This document shows, piece after piece, positions 24,863 to 33,859 of a stretch of DNA of 64,000 nucleotides. This DNA is from an uncultured Acidobacteriia bacterium. Its GTDB lineage: Bacteria; Acidobacteriota; Terriglobia; Bryobacterales; Bryobacteraceae. The stretch spans positions 1 to 64,000 of the forward strand of contig CAIKAS010000011.1 in the NCBI GenBank assembly GCA_903825445.1, given 5' to 3'. Below the pieces are notes generated by a model. That model was not told where the DNA came from and ran no database searches. It saw only the letters and a list, made by a program, of their open reading frames with translations. Made by a program: the position numbers and the translations under genes. How positions within the stretch are numbered: position 1 is the first letter of the stretch; the number at the start of each line of letters is the position of its first letter.

Positions 24863-26341
24863 TCATTTAAAGCGAAAGACCTCCATCTGCGGTCGGCCCT
24901 TTGAATCGAAGATCACCCGACCGGGCACCTTGCGGAGACCGATCGACTTCGCAATCTCGCTGAGGCGCTCGCCCGAGCCAACATAGTATTCGCGGCCTGG
25001 CACGTGATCCACATAGACTGCTTGCGGATCTCTCAGAGTATCCTCTATCTCGCCAGCAGGCTGCTCCAATACCGCCACCGGACGGACCTGCAGTTTCCCG
25101 CTATGCAGCAGCCAGAGGTTTTCCCAGAGGCCGTCGTCAATGTTGTAAACATGGTCGGTGACATCGTGCAGGGAATTGGACAGCCCGGCTATCGCGTCCG
25201 TAAACAGACCACAAGGGCCGCTTCGCCGGAGTTGGGTCACATAGGTAGAAAACACCAGGAGGTTGGAGCCTACCAGCAGTGTTGCCATCAACATGGGCAC
25301 GGACTTCCAACGAACGGAGGCGATCGCTATGGCCGCCAGCAGATGCGGCATTGGATACAGGAGCACAATATGATGGGCAGCACCCGCGTATTTGGTGAGA
25401 GCGATGAGAAGGAAAGAGGCGGCGCAGAATGTCAGCGCGAAGATTGCCGGTCTGAATTCAGGGGACCGTAAGCGCCATGCGGCGAGGGCCACCGCAAGGA
25501 TCACGGCAGGCAGGAACAGAGCGTGAAAACGAAGCCCGGTGTGATCGACGACACCATCCATCCCGGCTACTGCTCCGAAGAGATCGGAACCATCCAGAGT
25601 GTAACGCAGTGACGCGATTTTGCCCTGCACACCCTCAAATGTGAGATGAACGTTGGAGCGAACGGTTGATGCGGGCTGGCGAATGTTGTAAAGCAGCAAT
25701 GGAGCGCAGCCGATGAGAAATCCGATAACGCAGCGAGATACACCGCGCCCGTTGCGAAGTGAGTTTTTGATGGATGGCCAGTAAGCGACGAGCCCGCCGG
25801 CGAGCAGGCCCGCGAGAGCCCAGATGAAAATCGCCTTATTCCAAAGTCCCAATCCCAGAAAAAAGAAGGCGATTTGCGGACGCCCTCTGGCGAACAATGC
25901 TAATGCCGAAAGCAAAAGCACATGTTCAAGGGCGACCGGGCCCCAATCGAGCGTATTACTGATGATGAAACAGGGGTCGGTGGCCAGAAGAAACGCGCCG
26001 ATCACGGCGACCTTCCTGCCTGCGATTCGTCCTGCAAAATCGAAGAACAGAGCGACGGAAAGTGCGCCGGCAAGAGCCACCGGCAGACGGATGCTCCAAA
26101 GGTTCGGCCCAAACAGATGGAGGATTGGCCAGCACAGAAGAGCTTTCAGGCTGCCTGCATAGTAGAAGACCATGAGCGGCACCTGATGGTGGAAGATGCT
26201 GACGCAGAAGTTGTGGGCAGCGCCGCCGAAAGCGGCCATTCCGAACACAGCTTCGTCGCTCTCGAGGCCCGGATACGGGATCAGAAGACAGGCGAGGCAG
26301 AATGCGGCCAGCGGCGCGATCCACCAAATCTTAAGATTCAT
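24863..26341 (-). CDS. GT39/ArnT-like membrane glycosyltransferase
   Basis: A polytopic membrane protein of 492 residues (start at 26341, MNLKIWWIAPLAAFCL; an ATG at 26362 is possible). It has a first-loop acidic motif PGLESDEAVFGMAAFG typical of GT39/PMT-type enzymes that use lipid-linked sugars. About 10-11 hydrophobic spans follow, then a soluble C-terminal domain from about residue 390. It likely glycosylates an envelope component; donor and acceptor unknown. Confidence 0.8.
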   Translation of the reverse strand: MNLKIWWIAPLAAFCLACLLIPYPGLESDEAVFGMAAFGGAAHNFCVSIFHHQVPLMVFYYAGSLKALLCWPILHLFGPNLWSIRLPVALAGALSVALFFDFAGRIAGRKVAVIGAFLLATDPCFIISNTLDWGPVALEHVLLLSALALFARGRPQIAFFFLGLGLWNKAIFIWALAGLLAGGLVAYWPSIKNSLRNGRGVSRCVIGFLIGCAPLLLYNIRQPASTVRSNVHLTFEGVQGKIASLRYTLDGSDLFGAVAGMDGVVDHTGLRFHALFLPAVILAVALAAWRLRSPEFRPAIFALTFCAASFLLIALTKYAGAAHHIVLLYPMPHLLAAIAIASVRWKSVPMLMATLLVGSNLLVFSTYVTQLRRSGPCGLFTDAIAGLSNSLHDVTDHVYNIDDGLWENLWLLHSGKLQVRPVAVLEQPAGEIEDTLRDPQAVYVDHVPGREYYVGSGERLSEIAKSIGLRKVPGRVIFDSKGRPQMEVFRFK

Positions 26342-26419
26342 CTGAACCTGGGGAAATGGCACACGGGCTATTCTACCGGAACGGGAACTTTTTAGTGGGT
26401 CAAAATGTCAAAACCTTTT

Positions 26420-26450
26420 GGCCACGGATTCACACAGATGGGCGCGGATG
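26420..26450. repeat. CCACGGAT intergenic repeat, copy 2
   Basis: GGCCACGGATTCACACAGAT followed by GGGCGCGGAT, a decayed form of the repeat at 24331-24360 in the same orientation. Confidence 0.5.
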
Positions 26451-26520
26451 TGACAGGGTGATATTTCTGTCGCGGGCAACCGTTCAGGCCTCTCATCGGT
26501 GTGGCACCGCAGATTGGAAG

Positions 26521-27231
26521 CTACGCGCGCCCGCGTGCCCAGGCGAACAGCGTGATTCCTGCAGCGACCGATACATTCAGTGACGCGATCTTGCCCGCCA
26601 TCGGAATTTTTAGAAGCATGTCGCAATTGCGCTTGACGAGGTCATGCAAGCCCTTGCCCTCTCCGCCCATAACGATGACGGCGTGGTCGGCAAATTTGAC
26701 GGAATCATAAGTGGTTTCGCCGCGTTCATCGAGGCCATAGACGAAGTAGCCCATGTCCTTGAGGGTACGCAGGGTCTGATTGATGTTCGTCGCGCGGACC
26801 ACGGGCAAATGTTCGAGTGCTCCGGCGGCGGCCTTAGCCACGGTTTCGGTGAGTCCGGCGGCGCGGCGTTCGGAGACGACGACAGCACCGGCTCCGGCGG
26901 CATGCGCGGTGCGAATGATCGCGCCGAGATTGTGGGGGTCTTCCACACCATCGAGAACCACGATCAGCGGGGAATGCGGCGCGACATCTTCCAGATCTGC
27001 GTATTGCTTTTCAGAACCGAGCGCGATGATGCCCTGATGCGACTTGACGCCGGCAAGTCGATCCATCGCGGCGCGGTCTTCAAAGCGGACGGGTGTACCG
27101 GTGCCTCGCGCGAGGTCGATGACTTCCTGCACGCGGCCACCCCCGAGTCCACGCGCCACGAGGACACGCTCCAACGGGCGTTTTGCGCGCAAAGCTTCAG
27201 CTACCGGGTGAAATCCAATGAGAACGGCCAA
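26521..27231 (-). CDS. rlmB: 23S rRNA (guanosine-2'-O-)-methyltransferase RlmB (TrmH family)
   Basis: A SPOUT methyltransferase of 236 residues. The N-terminal substrate domain (LIGFHPVAEALRAKRPLERV) is followed by the knotted SAM-binding domain with the TrmH motifs: LDGVEDPHNLGAIIRTA (motif 1), IVMGGEGKGLHDLV (motif 2) and IPMAGKIASLNVSVAAGI (motif 3). RlmB methylates a guanosine in the 23S peptidyl-transferase region. A single housekeeping gene with its own transcription likely. Confidence 0.94.
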   Translation of the reverse strand: MAVLIGFHPVAEALRAKRPLERVLVARGLGGGRVQEVIDLARGTGTPVRFEDRAAMDRLAGVKSHQGIIALGSEKQYADLEDVAPHSPLIVVLDGVEDPHNLGAIIRTAHAAGAGAVVVSERRAAGLTETVAKAAAGALEHLPVVRATNINQTLRTLKDMGYFVYGLDERGETTYDSVKFADHAVIVMGGEGKGLHDLVKRNCDMLLKIPMAGKIASLNVSVAAGITLFAWARGRA

Positions 27232-27281
27232 ATTCGATTATCCCGCAGTGCTGTTAACGCGGCGCTTTGAAGCCACGTTCA

Positions 27282-27812
27282 CTAAGCAACGGCGGCGGTC
27301 TCGACCGGCTTCTCCACTTGAACGTTCAACCCGTTGTTGAAACGGTTGGTGAAGTTGGCCATCGCGATGACCAGCGTGAGTTCCACCAGCTGTTCCTCAG
27401 TGAAGTGTTCGCGGAGGTGAGCGCGAGTGCCGAACTCATCGGCGCAGGAACGTGTCATCTCACGGGCGTAGTGCAGCGCGGTTTGCTCGGTCACGGAAAA
27501 GTTCTGATTCGTCTCGCTGCGCAGGTCTTCGAGGTCACGTTCGGAGAGACCGGCCTTAGGCGCTCCTTTCAGATGCGCGGCGGTGCAGTAAGAGCATTCG
27601 TTGACCATGGAGACAGCGAGATAGACCATCTCTTTGAGGCGCCGGTCGAGTGAACCACGGCCCATAACGGCGCCATAGAGCTTCGGGAAAGCGGCGAGGA
27701 CGTCGGGCTTGTGCGCCATCGCGCGGAAGAAGTTATTGGGTCCTGTCTTGCTCTCGAGTTCTGCAAGGGGTGCGTTATTGGCGGGATCCACGCCGTGTAC
27801 CATCTGTGCCAT
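27282..27812 (-). CDS. AhpD-like carboxymuconolactone decarboxylase family protein
   Basis: A 176-residue all-helical protein from the ATG at 27812 (MAQMVHGVDPANNAPLAELE). The open frame extends to 28262, but that part is antisense to the DUF3667 gene and reads as low-complexity. The AhpD-type redox motif NECSYCTAAH gives a CxxC plus His. These proteins act as peroxidase or disulfide-reductase partners. An upstream gene runs divergently from 27885. Confidence 0.9.
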   Translation of the reverse strand: MAQMVHGVDPANNAPLAELESKTGPNNFFRAMAHKPDVLAAFPKLYGAVMGRGSLDRRLKEMVYLAVSMVNECSYCTAAHLKGAPKAGLSERDLEDLRSETNQNFSVTEQTALHYAREMTRSCADEFGTRAHLREHFTEEQLVELTLVIAMANFTNRFNNGLNVQVEKPVETAAVA

Positions 27813-27884
27813 GTCCAGGATGATAGCGCTTCGGAGACTGGAAGTGAAGCGGGGGGAATTTGCAGAGGATATGATGGGCGGAGC

Positions 27885-28775
27885 GTGAGAAAAAAGAAGG
27901 AGCGGGGGACGGCTGAACGGCACGCGCACAAGGGGCACACGCCCGAACGGCAGACCTCTGGAGAAAGGTGCCGCAATTGCGGGCAGATACTTCATGGCCA
28001 GTATTGCGGAGCCTGTGGGCAACCGGAGCGCGAAGGCCATCCGCCTACCGTCGGGCATTTCCTTCACGACCTGTTCCATGAAGTCGCTCACGTCGATGGC
28101 AGGATCTTTCGCACGCTCGGTGCGCTGCTTTTTCAGCCCGGCAGGCTGACGGAAGAGTATTGGGCTGGGCGCGTCTATTCCCGGGTCAGGCCCATTCGTA
28201 TTTTTCTTGTAATTGTCTTTCTGCACGCGCTGGTCTCTCCTGGAAATGGCCCGCTGAATCACCGAGTGGCGGGAGTTCGATCAACGGATGGAGGCGGGCT
28301 GAAGGTCAACATCGCGAGCGGCTTGTTCGACAGTGAGACGATCGCCAGTTACGTGCCGTGGTATGTCGACCAGGAGGAGAGCACGCTGGCGTCGGAAGAA
28401 GAGCGAGAGGCGTTCTCCCATGAGTTTCAAAAAGCTTACGCGTTCATTCGCTATACGTCCGTCCTGCTGTTCGCGCTGGCGGCGTGGCTGCTCTATCACA
28501 GACAGCAGCCATACTTTGTCAGTCACCTGATCGGAGGGCTGCATTTCTACAGCTTTTGGTACGCAATCGCCGCACTGGCCAGCCTTCCGGCACGACTGAA
28601 TCCGATCTGGAATAATCTATCCGTCCTCGCGTGTGTGTATTTGTTCTTCGCCTTAGGGAGGCTGTTTCACGAGCGTTGGTATGTTCAGCTGGCGAAAACC
28701 ATCGCGCTGTATTTGTTCGTGAATATGACCGAACTGGGATTAGGCTACGCGGCGGCGAAGTGGATTGAGAGGTGA
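27885..28775 (+). CDS. DUF3667-like membrane protein with zinc ribbon
   Basis: A 296-residue protein from a GTG at 27885; the frame is open further upstream but would be antisense to the AhpD-like gene. A zinc ribbon (CRNCGQILHGQYCGACGQ) comes first. Next is a short helix region (FLHDLFHEVAHVDGRIFRTL) and four or so membrane segments towards the C-terminus. This arrangement matches the DUF3667/'membrane protein with zinc ribbon' type. Function unknown. The start is uncertain. Confidence 0.8.
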   Translation: MRKKKERGTAERHAHKGHTPERQTSGERCRNCGQILHGQYCGACGQPEREGHPPTVGHFLHDLFHEVAHVDGRIFRTLGALLFQPGRLTEEYWAGRVYSRVRPIRIFLVIVFLHALVSPGNGPLNHRVAGVRSTDGGGLKVNIASGLFDSETIASYVPWYVDQEESTLASEEEREAFSHEFQKAYAFIRYTSVLLFALAAWLLYHRQQPYFVSHLIGGLHFYSFWYAIAALASLPARLNPIWNNLSVLACVYLFFALGRLFHERWYVQLAKTIALYLFVNMTELGLGYAAAKWIER

Positions 28776-28807
28776 TGCCGCGTCCGGCGTTATTTGTTCA
28801 CCACGAA

Positions 28808-30718
28808 TTACCAGATAATGTCCTTCGCAACTGCGCGCTTGTCGTAGCCATCCAGGACATGCACAACGCGAATCTTCTTCATCGTGACCGGCGATAGCTG
28901 GCCGATAGGTACATAGACAATCGTTCGGCCAAAGCGCGCGGCTACATTGCGGAAAACAGAGCGCGGGGGGGTCGCTGCCACGTAAACTACATACTTCTGG
29001 ATCGAATAATCGAGGCCGGCCAACAGCAGGCGTTCGGCTTTCGTTTCGGCGAAATCGTAATCGGGATCGGCCCAGACGTCGTACATGCGGCGAGCCGGCA
29101 GGCTCATCAGGAAGCCCCCGTATTCGGCGCGTCCGATGCCGGGTCCGATCAGGTGATCAAACGGCGACGTGGAATAGAATGCCATGTCGGATTCGTTCTG
29201 GTGCTCGCCAAGCCAGGTGGTGAGGTAGTTGTAACGGCCATCGCGGTCTTCGTCGAAGATCACCACCACGGAGCCGACTTCGCCGTGAACCTTTTGTATA
29301 TTACGGACGAAGATCTTGCCATCGTGCCAGTTGCGAATAGTTTCGCGCAGGTCGATGCCATCGAGCAACGAGGAGGTGAACGGCTCGACCGTCGTCCGCT
29401 CTTCGGAGAGAACGCTCTTGCCCTTCTTCTTGAGATAGCGGCCGAAGTTTTCGATTACCATGTCTTCGGGCGGATAGGAGCAAATGTTTGCGCCATTCAG
29501 TTCACTGGCCCATTCGCCGGGGAATTGCTCTTTCTTGCGTGGCTTCAGGCCGAGCCGTCCCATGCGGCGCTTGGTACTGGGCAAACGACGACGCAGACGA
29601 ATACGGCGAGTATTGAGCCAAATTTCGTCGCCAGAAATATTGACGGTCGGGATGTCGCTGCCGGTTTGTTGCGGGCCGTAACGGGAGGCGGTTTCCCAAA
29701 CTTCCCATGCGTAGTTTTCATCCACAATGGAACGGGCAGCGATGGTGAGATCAAACAATGCGGCAGTGAGGTCACGGCTCACGATTGCCAGATTGCGGCT
29801 GTATTTCGCGAGCAGGCGACGCTGCCAGGCGTGGATCTTATCGCCGGTGTTGAGTTCGTAGGATTTCTCGGCTTCACGGAAGAGCGCAAACTGAACGCGG
29901 CGACGATCCACTTTTTTGAAATCGGCCACGGCGTCCTTTTGTCGATCCGCCATCGCGGCGCGAAACGCTTCGTAGCGTTCCTGAAGGAACGGGTATTCCG
30001 ATGTAATTTCGCCGAGGCAATCGGGATGCGGATTCACCAGATGCAACTGCTCGCGACGGCGGCGGGCGGGTTCTTCCTGCGGAATTTCCATGGCATCGAG
30101 AACGGGATCGAGCATGTTCAGCGAGATGACGACCATGACGCGCGCGACGGGATCGGCACCCTGCAATTTCCAGGCGACGGCTTGCGCGAATTTTTCAATC
30201 TCTGGCGTGCGTGGCGCGGGATACAGGCGATAGGCCTCGACATATTCAGCATGCCGGATGGTGTGGAGGGCGTAGGAGTCTGGATACGTGTCCGGAACGT
30301 GGGGGCGCTCGGTGGTATCGGGATCCGCAAAGACGATGCGCGCGCCAATTTCCTGGGCCGAACGGATTGCTTCGACAAAGGGATCGGCAGGCTCGACGGG
30401 AACGTAGACGGAGCGGTCGTCGTCGAAATCGTCTTTGCCTTTATCGCGAGTGTAAATGGAGCGGTCGGATTTTGCGCCGAGAGTAGTGTCGTTATAGAAG
30501 ATGACGGAAATCTGCGGCAGTCGCAGGATGGCGTTGAGGTAGACGTCTTCGAGCGTTTCAGGCAACTCGATGGCTACAACTTCGGGCCGTTCAGCCAGAA
30601 TGCGGCGACGCACTTCGAGCGCGAATTCGAGGCGGCCAGGCACCACCGGCAGATAAGTGAAACGACCGCGATCAAGACTCGAAAAATCAGGGAGCGACGG
30701 ACCTGTGGGGTCTGGCAT
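28808..30718 (-). CDS. Large protein paired with MoxR ATPase, family not recognised
   Basis: A 636-residue protein from the ATG at 30718 (MPDPTGPSLPDFSSLD); a GTG at 30736 is possible. It overlaps the MoxR gene by 32 bases (30687-30718), which implies coupled expression. The first 60 residues (RFTYLPVVPGRLEFALEVRR then EVVAIELPETLEDVYLNAIL) have the look of a TraB/Tiki-type N-terminus, but I cannot confirm this. The middle is basic (RRIRLRRRLPSTKRRMGRLG). The last 200 residues are alpha/beta. No von Willebrand domain, the usual MoxR partner, is seen. It may be the substrate or effector of the ATPase. Confidence 0.85.
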   Translation of the reverse strand: MPDPTGPSLPDFSSLDRGRFTYLPVVPGRLEFALEVRRRILAERPEVVAIELPETLEDVYLNAILRLPQISVIFYNDTTLGAKSDRSIYTRDKGKDDFDDDRSVYVPVEPADPFVEAIRSAQEIGARIVFADPDTTERPHVPDTYPDSYALHTIRHAEYVEAYRLYPAPRTPEIEKFAQAVAWKLQGADPVARVMVVISLNMLDPVLDAMEIPQEEPARRRREQLHLVNPHPDCLGEITSEYPFLQERYEAFRAAMADRQKDAVADFKKVDRRRVQFALFREAEKSYELNTGDKIHAWQRRLLAKYSRNLAIVSRDLTAALFDLTIAARSIVDENYAWEVWETASRYGPQQTGSDIPTVNISGDEIWLNTRRIRLRRRLPSTKRRMGRLGLKPRKKEQFPGEWASELNGANICSYPPEDMVIENFGRYLKKKGKSVLSEERTTVEPFTSSLLDGIDLRETIRNWHDGKIFVRNIQKVHGEVGSVVVIFDEDRDGRYNYLTTWLGEHQNESDMAFYSTSPFDHLIGPGIGRAEYGGFLMSLPARRMYDVWADPDYDFAETKAERLLLAGLDYSIQKYVVYVAATPPRSVFRNVAARFGRTIVYVPIGQLSPVTMKKIRVVHVLDGYDKRAVAKDIIW

Positions 30719-31529
30719 ACCGCAGCGCCTCCTCACCGAGCGTTTCGAGCACAGCCGTTTCGAGCGCCATCCGCTCGTGATCGCGGCCCATCGCCAGATT
30801 GCTCAGCTTGGTGGCGAAGCGCGCAATATTGATCCCGTCGCGGACGCTGTAGCGCTCGTCAGCAGCGTGGGCCTGTTCCAGAAAATCGGCAACGTACTGC
30901 AGCACGCGTTCTTCGGCAAAGGGCAGGTTCTCTTTGAGAATCTGGTACTCTTCATCCTTTTCGGGAAAATCGATCAGAAGCTGTGGCTGCAGGCGCGAAT
31001 GGATGTACTCAGGGAGTTCAAATGTCGACGCGTCGTCATTCATGGTAGTGACGAAGCGAAAGTTGGAATGCGCTTTGATCTTGACGCCCGCGACAATGCT
31101 TTCGACGTAGCGGCGATTATCGAGCAGCGGCGCGAGGCTGGCCCAGCTTTTTTCGCTCATGCGATTGCCCTCGTCGAGAATAACGACTCCGCCCGTGATC
31201 ATGGCACTAACGAGCGGTGAAGCAACGTAGCGGAGCTTCCCTGCGCCTTCAATAACTGGTGTGACGAGAAGATCTTCAGGTCGCGTATCGAGGGTAGCCT
31301 GCATGATGAAGACGTCGCGGCCCAGGCGTTTGGCCGCGGCATAAGCAAGTGTGGTTTTGCCGACGCCGGGCTTGCCGATCAGGCGCGGATTCATCGGCAT
31401 ATCGGCGTCGTCGACTACCATCCACGCGGCGAGCAATTGCCGCATGAGTTCCTCCTGGCCCACCCAGCGATTGGTGAGTTCATCGGGGTGGCCGAGGTGC
31501 AGTTTTACGCCTTCAATCTCGACTGTCAT
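30687..31529 (-). CDS. MoxR-family AAA+ ATPase
   Basis: A 280-residue AAA+ chaperone-like ATPase. Walker A is GKPGVGKTT near residue 53. Walker B is VVILDEGNRMSEKSWASL. Sensor 1 is RFVTTMNDDASTF, and the arginine finger region is LPEYIHSRLQPQLLIDFPEKDEEYQIL (in part). MoxR proteins remodel partner proteins, often with a metal-binding or vWA partner. Here the partner is the overlapping gene at 28808-30718. Confidence 0.93.
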   Translation of the reverse strand: MTVEIEGVKLHLGHPDELTNRWVGQEELMRQLLAAWMVVDDADMPMNPRLIGKPGVGKTTLAYAAAKRLGRDVFIMQATLDTRPEDLLVTPVIEGAGKLRYVASPLVSAMITGGVVILDEGNRMSEKSWASLAPLLDNRRYVESIVAGVKIKAHSNFRFVTTMNDDASTFELPEYIHSRLQPQLLIDFPEKDEEYQILKENLPFAEERVLQYVADFLEQAHAADERYSVRDGINIARFATKLSNLAMGRDHERMALETAVLETLGEEALRYARPHRSVAP

Positions 31530-31598
31530 GAATTCTCATTGTAACGATGCGGGACTGGGTTTCGGGATGGGTCGCGGAGAGGTCGCAAACGGGGCGGG

Positions 31599-32702
31599 CT
31601 ATTGCAGGCGCATGAGCGGGTCGCCGATGACCACGGTCATCCAGCTCAACCCAGGGATACCCATATAGAAACTTTCGGCCAAGTTGCGGCCTTCAAAGTA
31701 TGCGGGCAGCACGAAATCGGGCCGCGGGCAGTAGGTCAGGTAAGGCTCGAAGACCTGGCCGGAAGCGCCAGAAGCGCCTTCGTGAATGTAATCGGCCGTC
31801 AGCGTCTGCGGCGCGCCCGCAAACCAGGCAGAGTGGTCCTTCCATGGACCGATGTTCCAGGAATCCGGCGGACGTTTGAAGGTGCGTCCGTCGGTGGAAA
31901 CAAACTCCGTAGCGATGGCTCCGGGGAGCCACTGGAAATTGAGGAAGCGCTGCTTGCGATCAAAGTCGTTAGAACCCCAGGACGCATAGCCGATTACATT
32001 CTTGATACCGGTGAGGACTTTCGCCGAGTCATCGATAATCAACCGGTCCTTCGGGATGAGCAGGGCGGCGGCGCGCAGCCACGAATTACCAGGGGTTGCG
32101 TTATCGGCACGGACATCAATGACAAATTTGCCGGTATTGCGGGCAACCAGTGCCTTGTCAACGATGCCTTTCATCTCATTCAGGTCATAGCCTGCGAGGC
32201 GGGTCACCATATAAATGGGGATCTGGGGATGGCGAAAGGGCGCGTCGCGCTTCTGGAAGAACGGGTTTGGAACGGGGCCAGGTAGCGGTATGATGACGCC
32301 ACGGAGCTTTTGGTAGAGCAGTGTGAGTTCGGAATCTACGGCGGCTTCGGTATCAAGAAACTGTTCGCCGGTTCCTGCTACGCGCAGAGGGACACCCTGG
32401 GTGGTGACGATGTAGAGGATCGACTCGGAGAGCTTCTTTTTCGTGAGGCATTTGCCGATGGGCGCTTCGACGCTGGTTTCATAAGTTGCGCGATCAATAT
32501 CATCCTGATCGGTCACGTCGAGGACACAGATGTTGTCAGCGGGAATATGGCGCTGCCGCATGTAATACGCGCCGATCGCGACGGAAACAGGCGAGCGTTT
32601 ATTGGTGACGACGAATACCTGTGCGGGAGTCTGAGCACTGGCGCTTTGAGTTACGGCGAAAAAGGCGGCGACAGTTAGCAGGAGTGCGAGCGAAGGTCTC
32701 AA
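31599..32702 (-). CDS. TIGR03790 family exported protein
   Basis: A secreted protein of 367 residues, apparently starting with TTG at 32702 (MRPSLALLLTVAAFFAVTQS signal peptide). The body has VFVVTNKRSPVSVAIGAYYM, RHIPADNICVLDV, LYIVTTQGVPLRV and DSELTLLYQK, as in TIGR03790 proteins of acidobacteria and related groups. Function unknown. It is divergent from tRNA-Glu, 41 bases away. Confidence 0.88.
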   Translation of the reverse strand: MRPSLALLLTVAAFFAVTQSASAQTPAQVFVVTNKRSPVSVAIGAYYMRQRHIPADNICVLDVTDQDDIDRATYETSVEAPIGKCLTKKKLSESILYIVTTQGVPLRVAGTGEQFLDTEAAVDSELTLLYQKLRGVIIPLPGPVPNPFFQKRDAPFRHPQIPIYMVTRLAGYDLNEMKGIVDKALVARNTGKFVIDVRADNATPGNSWLRAAALLIPKDRLIIDDSAKVLTGIKNVIGYASWGSNDFDRKQRFLNFQWLPGAIATEFVSTDGRTFKRPPDSWNIGPWKDHSAWFAGAPQTLTADYIHEGASGASGQVFEPYLTYCPRPDFVLPAYFEGRNLAESFYMGIPGLSWMTVVIGDPLMRLQ

Positions 32703-32743
32703 TACCTATACTGTAGCGACTCTGGTAAACTGGGACAGAATTC

Positions 32744-32818
32744 GGCGCTATCGTCTAACGGTTAGGACGGAGCCCTCTCAAGGCTTAAATACGGGTTCGA
32801 TTCCCGTTAGCGCTACCA
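32744..32818 (+). tRNA. tRNA-Glu (CTC anticodon)
   Basis: A complete cloverleaf: acceptor stem GGCGCTA paired with TAGCGCT, D-arm ATCGTCTAACGGTTAGGAC, anticodon loop CTCTCAA giving CTC (reads GAG), T-arm ACGGG-TTCGATT-CCCGT and encoded CCA at 32816-32818. Its last 24 bases are repeated at 43101-43124. It is the integration target of the mobile element that follows and remains intact. Confidence 0.96.
32795..32818 (+). repeat. attL: 3' part of tRNA-Glu
   Basis: The left copy of the 24-bp core. It covers the T-loop side, acceptor 3' strand and CCA of the tRNA. Flanking bases on both sides differ from the right copy. Confidence 0.9.
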
Positions 32819-32842
32819 TGTTTCCAATTACTTACCGGTGCT

Positions 32843-32862
32843 GCGCTCACACGCGCTCACAC
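32843..32862 (+). repeat. Candidate left integrase arm sites
   Basis: GCGCTCACAC occurs twice in perfect tandem, 24 bases inside attL. A near-identical pair is at 42979-42999, close to attR, in the same orientation. Paired short direct repeats flanking the core are what tyrosine integrase arm-binding sites look like. Function not shown. Confidence 0.5.
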
Positions 32863-33288
32863 ATTTTCGGTTTGATGTGACGGTATCGCGGCGATGAATG
32901 CCATCACCACTACGATACCGACCGCAATGACTGAGCTACTCATTGAATTTCCCGCGAATGCGAAGGACGCCAAATGTTCGCAATTGAACCCGAATAAACT
33001 GTACGGCGATCCTATCTTCATCTCCGCCCGCGCAACGATGGCTTGCGCATGCTCCTGCGTGCCACGCTGGTGAAGCTGAATTTCACCGCCGCCAGCAAAT
33101 TCATACCAGTCTCCGACAACAACGCCGACGTCTTTGCAATTGTGAATGATTTCGACCGCGTAACCATCTCCGCTCCAGCACAAGCGTCGGACGATACCGT
33201 GGTGCCAAAGACCTAACGCAGGTATGTAAACCCGAACCCAGTCGCCGCTCGTGATCGGCTCGCCGGTTGAGTATGTCGGCCAGTTCAT
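32857..33288 (-). CDS. LRAT-like (permuted papain fold) protein with C-terminal membrane helix
   Basis: A 143-residue protein. It has GDWVRVYIPALGLWHHGIVRR with the likely catalytic His30, and LFGFNCEHLASFAF with Cys103, the hallmark NCEH motif of the LRAT/NlpC-P60 superfamily. A transmembrane helix follows (SVIAVGIVVVMAFIAAI, residues 119-135). Family members are acyltransferases, thioesterases or phospholipases acting at membranes. It lies four bases after the HTH-GrlR gene and is the last gene before the tRNA, a usual place for island cargo. An effector that attacks or modifies lipid is a reasonable guess, with the upstream gene as its controller. Confidence 0.82.
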   Translation of the reverse strand: MNWPTYSTGEPITSGDWVRVYIPALGLWHHGIVRRLCWSGDGYAVEIIHNCKDVGVVVGDWYEFAGGGEIQLHQRGTQEHAQAIVARAEMKIGSPYSLFGFNCEHLASFAFAGNSMSSSVIAVGIVVVMAFIAAIPSHQTENV

Positions 33289-33292
33289 GGAG

Positions 33293-33859
33293 TCATTCCA
33301 CCGGAAGTTCGCGCATGAATCGGTAACGTGCCGCTATCACATGACCCATCATCGTCTTTACCTGGGTTTCCCCGCTTTGCAACCGGGCATCGATGCCAGC
33401 CGTGGCGTCGACAGACCATTCATGAGGATGAGTTATGCCAAAAACGCTCGTGGCGTTTGCAGCAAACGAGAGCTTCAGCCGCAACTGAGCAACTCCGACC
33501 TGTTCATCGTACGTATAGTTACCGTCATACCTTCCTCCGAAAGCATCGCCCCCGTATGCCTTGCCGCCATCCAGAATGACTACACCTCGTCCCACTCCCG
33601 CTGATGAGGCAAATTCAACTTCATACATGCCGTCTCTCATATTTGACCTTCCTTTCCGTAAACGATTTAGCTCTGCTTGCCTCAGGCTCATAGGCGCGGC
33701 GGTGAGAACTCGCAGATATGCCTCAACGGTTCCGGGTACTGGCCGAGTTTCCATGATCCAGAGATTGACAGCCCGGGCTGTTACGCCTATCAATCGTGCG
33801 AAATCTGTCTGCGATAGCCCGAGATCAGAGATTGATGCACGTAGTTCGCTGCCGAGCAT
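33293..33859 (-). CDS. HTH (XRE-type) plus GrlR-like domain protein
   Basis: A 188-residue two-domain protein. Residues 5-55 form a Cro/CI-type HTH (GLSQTDFARLIGVTARAVNL). Residues 74-130 (MRDGMYEVEFASSAGVGRGV, then VILDGGKAYGGDAFGGRYDG) match the lipocalin-like GrlR fold, known from a negative regulator of type III secretion in enteropathogens that binds a ligand or protein. The C-terminal 50 residues are unassigned. It is followed after four bases by the LRAT-like gene, so it may sense a signal and control that effector. Upstream lie two direct repeats that could be its operator. Confidence 0.82.
   Translation of the reverse strand: MLGSELRASISDLGLSQTDFARLIGVTARAVNLWIMETRPVPGTVEAYLRVLTAAPMSLRQAELNRLRKGRSNMRDGMYEVEFASSAGVGRGVVILDGGKAYGGDAFGGRYDGNYTYDEQVGVAQLRLKLSFAANATSVFGITHPHEWSVDATAGIDARLQSGETQVKTMMGHVIAARYRFMRELPVE

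Noticed and set aside
29153-30832. 559-residue plus-strand frame
   Set aside because: Antisense to the MoxR partner gene; the minus strand has the operon overlap and protein-like sequence.
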